The position numbers were made by a program, and so were the translations under genes. A stretch of 64,000 nt of DNA. Source: Nitrosomonas sp. HPC101. GTDB lineage: Bacteria; Pseudomonadota; Gammaproteobacteria; Burkholderiales; Nitrosomonadaceae. Under the pieces are notes generated by a model that worked only from the letters and a program-made list of their open reading frames with translations, had not been told where the DNA came from and did not search any database. This document shows, in pieces, positions 59,107 to 64,000 of this stretch; position 1 is the stretch's first letter; each line of letters begins with the position of its first letter. The DNA is taken from the NCBI RefSeq assembly GCF_009833125.1, contig NZ_QRCC01000009.1, positions 1 through 64,000 on the forward strand, given 5' to 3'.

Positions 59107-62100
59107 TCACATACCCCTCCGAACACCCTCCTGCAGTCTCAAATACCTAGCATCTCGCGCAAGGTTCGGCGCAGCCTGGGTAACTTCATCCAAGCATTGA
59201 CCCACTTTGCTATGCACCCACTGTTGGTCAGCAACCACTGCATCCAACAATAACAATGCGTCCATTGGAAATCGTGTGCACAGCCCTGATTCGCACAACA
59301 AGTGCACGACATAGTAAGGGTGTTCAACTGGTTGTAACCAGTCCCGCACAGAAGTCACTGCCTCTGGAAACATATCTCCAGCAGCTATAGCTAACCGGGT
59401 CAAAGACTCTGCGATTCGCGAAGTCACTAAGTCACGAGACTTGGGCCAGATTTTTTGCCAGAACGGCTCGACACGGTTTTTCCAGTAATCCTCACGTTGA
59501 TCCCCCGCTCCTTCAAGCGCCTGGGACAGTGCCTGCGCAGACTCCTCCAGACCCTCTTGTGGAAGCGAGCCAATCGCAGCGCGGAACTCCTCAACGGTGT
59601 ATCCGTCGGTTGGACCCAACGCCGCGTAGGTCAGAAAAGCCGCAAACTGCTGTCGGTGCTCGCCAAGATCGGCATAGTGGTTTGCGCTATCTAAGAACTG
59701 CGGCTTGAAGGCTATCAACAACGGCTGATACAGGCGCGGCGACCAAAGGAAACCTTCCCAAACGGCTTTTGCTTCAATGGGGTTATTCCAATCGAACAAC
59801 GGTAAAAGGTATTGTTCGGTCCATATGCGATCCACACGAAAAAAAGCGATCAGCCGCGAACCTAACAACACCCGACCATGGCGGAATCGATCTATCTGCG
59901 CGTCGCACAGTGCTGTGAAAATTGGCTTCAATTCAGCCGGAAGCAAATCGTTGTCATTCGGATTCCGCTTGAACCAAAGATTAATCAGGGCTTGCGTGAC
60001 ATGCCTAATGGGGTGGTTAATTGCAGAGCCAACAGGGTCATAGGTTTCAATGCCCTTACGAGTGATCCGGAAATCTAAGTCCGCTTCTAGCTGCAATACC
60101 AGCACACGACGGCATAAACTCAGCAGGATGTCTTCGTGGCGGCTAATCGACTTGGATGCGGATTCGAGCCACCAGGTAACAGCGTGGTCAATCTCCTGAA
60201 GGACAGCATCGGGCATGGTCTGCACCAATGGCGCGGCGTATTGCCAGGAGCGCAACGCCATGCCTTCTTCAGCCCAAGCCTGCAGAGCTTCGCGCCATCG
60301 GCTAGCGGGCCACACGTCATCCTGTGCCAGATCGCACAACGCGGACAAGCTGTGAAAGAAGCGTGTGCGGCAAACTTCGCGCCACGTATCTTCGTAGAAA
60401 GGACGCCGCTCCGGCGTAGATTTGGTGAGCCACTGCACCAGTTCCTGCCGCTTGCGGGGAGCAATATCGACGTCTCGGCTATCCTCGTAATCCGGATCGC
60501 CGGTGCCACTCATCCAGTGTGAGAACTCGTCGCGCTCGTTAGTCTCCAATGGCCATTGTGGGTAGGCACTCGTAATTTCCGCCAAACGCGCCGCAGCCGT
60601 TGCCCCCAGGATCAAGCCCGACGTATTTAGCTTGGCCAGATGCAGCCAGACAGAACGAGCCACCAAGTCTTGCCACCGATTATCCTCCAGATCATCTCTG
60701 TACATCTCACGCGGCGGGCCAACCAAAATGGCTGCCTCTAGACGTTGCTGTTCGGCTACCGCCAAATGTTGCCCTTGCAGGACGAACAGCCTGAACACCT
60801 CCCGTCCCGTATCTGTGGACCACAACCACCACGCGTCATCGGCCAACAGCCAACTCACCCACTGCCCTGAGGGGATGCAACCATCCTTGCTGGCAGCAAA
60901 CAGGGCCAGACGCTTGAAAGTGGGGTACGGCAGTTCAAACCAATTCTGCGCGATGCGCGTCGCACGCGCACTGTCGTTAGCACGGACCGACAACCATGCA
61001 TCGCGCAGCAATTCGATTAGGCTCACCCAATCTCGGAACGCCCGGTTTTGCCAGTGAGGGGTGATGGACGGTAGATCCCAGTGTGATCGGTCTCTGTAAT
61101 CGTCAGCCTCGCCCAACTCACGCAGCAGGTCCAGCGCATCACGCAACAACAGTTGAAAATCATCCAGTAGTTCTGGTAGGACCGACGGCCAGCGCTCGTC
61201 AGCCAAATCACGCAGAGCGGAATGCACGTGATCAGCGGCCAGCGCGAGTTCCCAGTCCACCAGCTGCTTGATCCGTGTAGGCTCGTCAGCGCTGCCTAAG
61301 TCGTCGCCATCCCAGCGAAATGGCTTCTTCAAGACAACCTTGGGTGCAAGTAACTCTCGCAACTCCAAGCGTAATGTAGTGCTCAACCCTTCCCGCTTAA
61401 GGCGTCCTTTCCAGCGATACAAATCGGAGTCGCGCCACGATGATTTAATCCGACCACTAAGCAGAAGGCGCCACAAAGTACGCATCGATGTGCTAGGAAT
61501 GGCCATGGGTGCGTGCAAGCGGATTTCATTGAGCTCGGAAGTTTTCCCCTCACGCTCCAATGAAGCAAAGCGATCCAGCTCGTGTTCGATCAACCACGGC
61601 CAACGATCATGTAACTGCCCGCCCCGTTCTGCAATCCAGATGATCAGTCTGGGGTCATCCAGATGGCGCACCAGCCATCGAGCCAGATGAAACATTACAT
61701 CATCCCACTGACTGCCAGTGATGCCGCCGAAGGCAAGCAACATCGGCGGCGCACGGTCATAGGACGCAGGCCGCCGAATCAGGCTGAAGCGCAGCTTGGT
61801 ATCCACTTCGTCACGAGGCGGCACACCGAAGCGAGACAGATCGCCGTGTCCAAAATGCTCATGCGCAAAGGGTTCCAGCAGCCAGTCTAGTGAAGGGGCT
61901 GGATTAAAATCGGCGAAGCGTTTCGCGGGTAGGCCCGATTTGTCCGACAAGGCCCAAAGCATCCGCCCGACGAAATCGTCCTGCTGCGTGCTCTCCTGTG
62001 GGCGCGTCAGGGCGTGCTTAACAACAATTGCTTCTTTGCCCTGCACGCCATCACGATAGGTTTCTGCCCAAGCGTGCAGAGTCTGGTGCAGCGCGGAATG

Positions 62101-62937
62101 GCCATGGCTACCAGCAGGTACGCTGTAGAGAATGGGAGCGACACCCTTGGCTTTCCATTCGATGGTTTTCCGATATTCTTGCCCCGGTTCACAATCACCC
62201 AGTGCCCAGGCCTGAAGAGTGACTTCGCCCAGCATCCGGTCAGCCGCCAGCGCATCCATCATGTAGCGCAGCACAGGATCGTTGATGCTGTAGCCCACAA
62301 AGCAGACCACATAATTGCGGAACAGCTCACTCACAAAGCGTGCCGCCCAACGTTCGGTCAGATACGCCAACCCAAAATCACCACTGGTGACTACCAGGCG
62401 GTTCAGGGCTGTGTCGTCTATCTTTTCAGGTAACAAGCCGTGTAGATAGACCAGCCCGTTCCAGCGGCTATTCTTTGGAATCGGCAGCATCGGGGCCGCG
62501 TGGTCCTGGAACGTTTGGCCCGTGCGTTTGGCCGCCACGTGAAAAATGCGGTCGAAGTTGGTGGTGACCAGCCGTAGTGCACCCTCGCGGCTGCGAGCCA
62601 GGCACAACAGCGCCGAGTGTGTATCGATAGCACCCTTGCGGCGGAGCTTCGGCTTCAAGGCCTGCACCAGTGTGCGGCGGACGGCCATACGTTGGCCCGG
62701 CAGACGCCGCTCAAGCAGATCGAGCGTGGCATCGAATTGCTCTCGTTCGAAGGCCCTGCGTTCAATGTCCGAAAGCGCCGTCCCGTTGAGCCGATAGATC
62801 TGCTCTACCAATCCCCTGAAACCCGGTAGGCCAGCGGGATAGGAAATGCCCGCGCCACAGAAAAACACGACGCGCCCCTCCTCTTGTGCTTGCAATAAAG
62901 CCTCGGGGATATCAGGACCATTTTCTATGAACTGCAT
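59107..62937 (-). CDS. Large SIR2-domain protein, probable anti-phage sirtuin (DSR1-like)
   Basis: 1276 residues. The N-terminal SIR2 domain (about 1-290) has the NAD-binding CGAGISYPAGLPGF at 27-40, TTNFDR with Asn127/Asp129, YLHG with His166, and GYSINDPVLRYMMD at 215-228. The remaining about 980 residues are helix-rich, Trp-rich and without a domain I recognise. This build, SIR2 plus a very long C-terminal region, is that of the defence-associated sirtuins DSR1/DSR2, where the SIR2 part degrades NAD+ once the C-terminal part senses a phage protein. The start MQFIENGPDIPE resembles DSR1-type proteins as I remember them. The gene has its own ribosome-binding site (AGGAAAG), promoter candidate and terminator, and sits beside an integrase. 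Confidence 0.75.
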   Translation of the reverse strand: MQFIENGPDIPEALLQAQEEGRVVFFCGAGISYPAGLPGFRGLVEQIYRLNGTALSDIERRAFEREQFDATLDLLERRLPGQRMAVRRTLVQALKPKLRRKGAIDTHSALLCLARSREGALRLVTTNFDRIFHVAAKRTGQTFQDHAAPMLPIPKNSRWNGLVYLHGLLPEKIDDTALNRLVVTSGDFGLAYLTERWAARFVSELFRNYVVCFVGYSINDPVLRYMMDALAADRMLGEVTLQAWALGDCEPGQEYRKTIEWKAKGVAPILYSVPAGSHGHSALHQTLHAWAETYRDGVQGKEAIVVKHALTRPQESTQQDDFVGRMLWALSDKSGLPAKRFADFNPAPSLDWLLEPFAHEHFGHGDLSRFGVPPRDEVDTKLRFSLIRRPASYDRAPPMLLAFGGITGSQWDDVMFHLARWLVRHLDDPRLIIWIAERGGQLHDRWPWLIEHELDRFASLEREGKTSELNEIRLHAPMAIPSTSMRTLWRLLLSGRIKSSWRDSDLYRWKGRLKREGLSTTLRLELRELLAPKVVLKKPFRWDGDDLGSADEPTRIKQLVDWELALAADHVHSALRDLADERWPSVLPELLDDFQLLLRDALDLLRELGEADDYRDRSHWDLPSITPHWQNRAFRDWVSLIELLRDAWLSVRANDSARATRIAQNWFELPYPTFKRLALFAASKDGCIPSGQWVSWLLADDAWWLWSTDTGREVFRLFVLQGQHLAVAEQQRLEAAILVGPPREMYRDDLEDNRWQDLVARSVWLHLAKLNTSGLILGATAAARLAEITSAYPQWPLETNERDEFSHWMSGTGDPDYEDSRDVDIAPRKRQELVQWLTKSTPERRPFYEDTWREVCRTRFFHSLSALCDLAQDDVWPASRWREALQAWAEEGMALRSWQYAAPLVQTMPDAVLQEIDHAVTWWLESASKSISRHEDILLSLCRRVLVLQLEADLDFRITRKGIETYDPVGSAINHPIRHVTQALINLWFKRNPNDNDLLPAELKPIFTALCDAQIDRFRHGRVLLGSRLIAFFRVDRIWTEQYLLPLFDWNNPIEAKAVWEGFLWSPRLYQPLLIAFKPQFLDSANHYADLGEHRQQFAAFLTYAALGPTDGYTVEEFRAAIGSLPQEGLEESAQALSQALEGAGDQREDYWKNRVEPFWQKIWPKSRDLVTSRIAESLTRLAIAAGDMFPEAVTSVRDWLQPVEHPYYVVHLLCESGLCTRFPMDALLLLDAVVADQQWVHSKVGQCLDEVTQAAPNLARDARYLRLQEGVRRGM

Positions 62938-62969
62938 TTCTTTCCTATTACAAGTAGGTTTTTCCTGCC

Positions 62970-62998
62970 TCTATACATCTCGATACGAGGCCTGTCTT
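62970..62998 (-). promoter_or_regulatory. Candidate promoter of the SIR2 gene
   Basis: On the minus strand AAGACA (complement of 62993-62998) and TATAGA (complement of 62970-62975) are separated by exactly 17 bp, about 30 bp before the start codon. The spacer contains the palindrome CTCGATACGAG (62979-62989), where a bound repressor would block RNA polymerase. Assigned by eye. Confidence 0.45.
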
Positions 62999-63030
62999 TG
63001 AGACTCATCTGTGGCTAGTCGACTGGGGAC

Positions 63031-63042
63031 AACATATATGTT
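63031..63042. promoter_or_regulatory. Perfect 12-bp palindrome between integrase and SIR2 genes
   Basis: AACATATATGTT is a perfect inverted repeat in the 122-bp space between the integrase stop and the SIR2 start, about 95 bp upstream of the latter. It could be an operator, but short AT palindromes also arise by chance. Confidence 0.3.
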
Positions 63043-63059
63043 CGATCAAGCCAAAAATT

Positions 63060-64000
63060 TCAACGACTCCCAACAGTCCATTCATCAATCATATCCGCCC
63101 AATCCTGCAACATTGCGGCGCGCTGCTCGCGGTATTCAGCCTTGTTGTAGACGGCCCTGACACTCTTCTGCTCATGCGCCAAGCACTTCTCAATCCAGTC
63201 GGTGTTGTAGCCCGCCTCATGCAACAGCGTGCTGGCTGTACGCCGCAGATCATGCGGCCCGAACTTGGCAAGGGACTTGCCATCTTTCTGCGCTGCTTTA
63301 TAAGTCAGCGTCAGCACCTGGTTGATGGTGGCAACGCTCATCGGTGCATCAGAGTCGTACCGTGATGGCAGCACAAAATCAGAACCACCGGCAAAGGTTC
63401 TCAGGGCAATGAAAATATCCAGCGCCTGCCGGGACAGGAATACCAGGTGCGGGTTACGGCGCTTCATCCGCTCCTTCGGAATTGTCCACAGCGCTTCGCT
63501 GAAATTGATCTCGCTCCAGGTCGCATTGGTCAGCTCGCTTTTGCGCACCATCGTCAGCAAAAGCAGCTTGGCCGCCGCACGATTTGTTGGGCTTGTACCC
63601 ACCCGCTCCATGTACTGGTACATCAGTGCAATTTCGTCAGGCGTCAACGCTCGGTCGCGTGGCTCGAATCGGGCGATGCTGGTTGGCCGCACCAGCTCCG
63701 CCGGGTTTTCTACCTTTTGCCCGCGCTCGATGGCCCAGCGAAAAACTTGAAGCACGATTTCGCGTGCATGAACGGCGGTGGCCGGTGCGCCTCGCTCGAC
63801 GATGGCGTCGGTTAGCGCTCGCAAGTCCTCGTGAGTGATCTCGGCCAGCTTCTGATTGCTGAATTTTGGCTTCAGTTCGCGTTCGTAGACAGACCGGCGC
63901 ATGTCGCGGGTGGAGTCGGCCATCTGGTAGCCACGCAGCCATTTCTCCGCCCAGGCACCAAACGTCTCTGCATCTTTCACCCGCGCCTTATCGCGAGCCT
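63060..64000 (-). CDS. Tyrosine recombinase / island integrase (cut by window edge)
   Basis: The frame is open to the window edge, so the N-terminus is missing. At least 306 residues are visible from an internal GTG at 63980. A core-binding SAM-like domain (EKWLRGYQMADSTRDMRRSVYERELKPKF) precedes the catalytic domain with Arg146 (TMVRKSEL), the HDLRRTAS box near 253, the CLAHEQ His and the nucleophile Tyr in VRAVYNKAEY. This is the P4-type integrase family common on genomic islands inserted at tRNA genes. The missing part should be the N-terminal DUF4102-type arm-binding domain. Confidence 0.9.
   Translation of the reverse strand, partial: ARDKARVKDAETFGAWAEKWLRGYQMADSTRDMRRSVYERELKPKFSNQKLAEITHEDLRALTDAIVERGAPATAVHAREIVLQVFRWAIERGQKVENPAELVRPTSIARFEPRDRALTPDEIALMYQYMERVGTSPTNRAAAKLLLLTMVRKSELTNATWSEINFSEALWTIPKERMKRRNPHLVFLSRQALDIFIALRTFAGGSDFVLPSRYDSDAPMSVATINQVLTLTYKAAQKDGKSLAKFGPHDLRRTASTLLHEAGYNTDWIEKCLAHEQKSVRAVYNKAEYREQRAAMLQDWADMIDEWTVGSR

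Overview
The window is a stretch of a betaproteobacterial chromosome, very probably from the ammonia oxidiser Nitrosomonas. The most specific evidence is a complete gene for nitrosocyanin (45310-45720), the red copper protein known from ammonia-oxidising bacteria. Its mature protein has the four copper ligands Glu60, Cys95, His98 and His103 in the published numbering. Gene order also fits: tol-ybgC-ruvBAC-yebC, rpsU-yqeY-dnaG-rpoD, a nine-gene atp operon, rpsF-priB-rpsR-rplI-dnaB, and der-bamB-yfgM-hisS-ispG-rodZ-pilW-rlmN-ndk.

Layout. 1-4757 (minus): envelope and recombination genes tolA (cut by the window edge), tolR, tolQ, ybgC, ruvB, ruvA, ruvC, yebC. 4828-9344 (minus): the nuclease pair sbcC-sbcD. 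9399-10415 (minus): tsaD, divergent from 10694-15823 (plus), the macromolecular synthesis cluster rpsU-yqeY-dnaG-rpoD followed by a CAU-anticodon tRNA and a strong terminator. 16243-20904: folB, plsY and the UDP-GlcNAc pair glmU-glmS. 21071-28108 (minus): the complete F1Fo ATP synthase operon atpIBEFHAGDC, with a recognisable sigma-70 promoter at one end and an intrinsic terminator at the other. 28675-31701 (plus): rpsF-priB-rpsR-rplI (terminator), then dnaB. 31721-35477: comM, ubiK and a cell-wall recycling kinase/uridylyltransferase pair (amgK-murU). 35577-44931 (minus): der to ndk. 45310-47572: nitrosocyanin and a class III aminotransferase. 47815-51336: dnaQ, rnhA, a methyltransferase, gloB and a thioredoxin-fold protein.

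From about 51.85 kb to the right edge the character changes. The DNA is visibly GC-richer, the genes are accessory, and there are broken genes. A 5'-truncated ORF (51562-51855) abuts a glutamate:Na+ symporter gene (gltS). Then come a decayed IS3-family transposase, a heterodimeric ABC exporter operon in which one half-transporter has an in-frame TGA, a luciferase-like monooxygenase, a small helix-turn-helix protein, a 1276-residue SIR2-domain protein resembling the DSR1-type anti-phage sirtuins, and a tyrosine integrase cut by the window edge. I read this as a genomic island, with the host/island junction near 51.85 kb and the integrase at the far side.

The best candidate for an interesting system is the SIR2 protein, which has its own promoter and terminator next to the integrase. 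A second is the exporter operon with a 51-residue coupled leader ORF and a nonsense codon. No CRISPR array, intact insertion sequence, rRNA or riboswitch was recognised.
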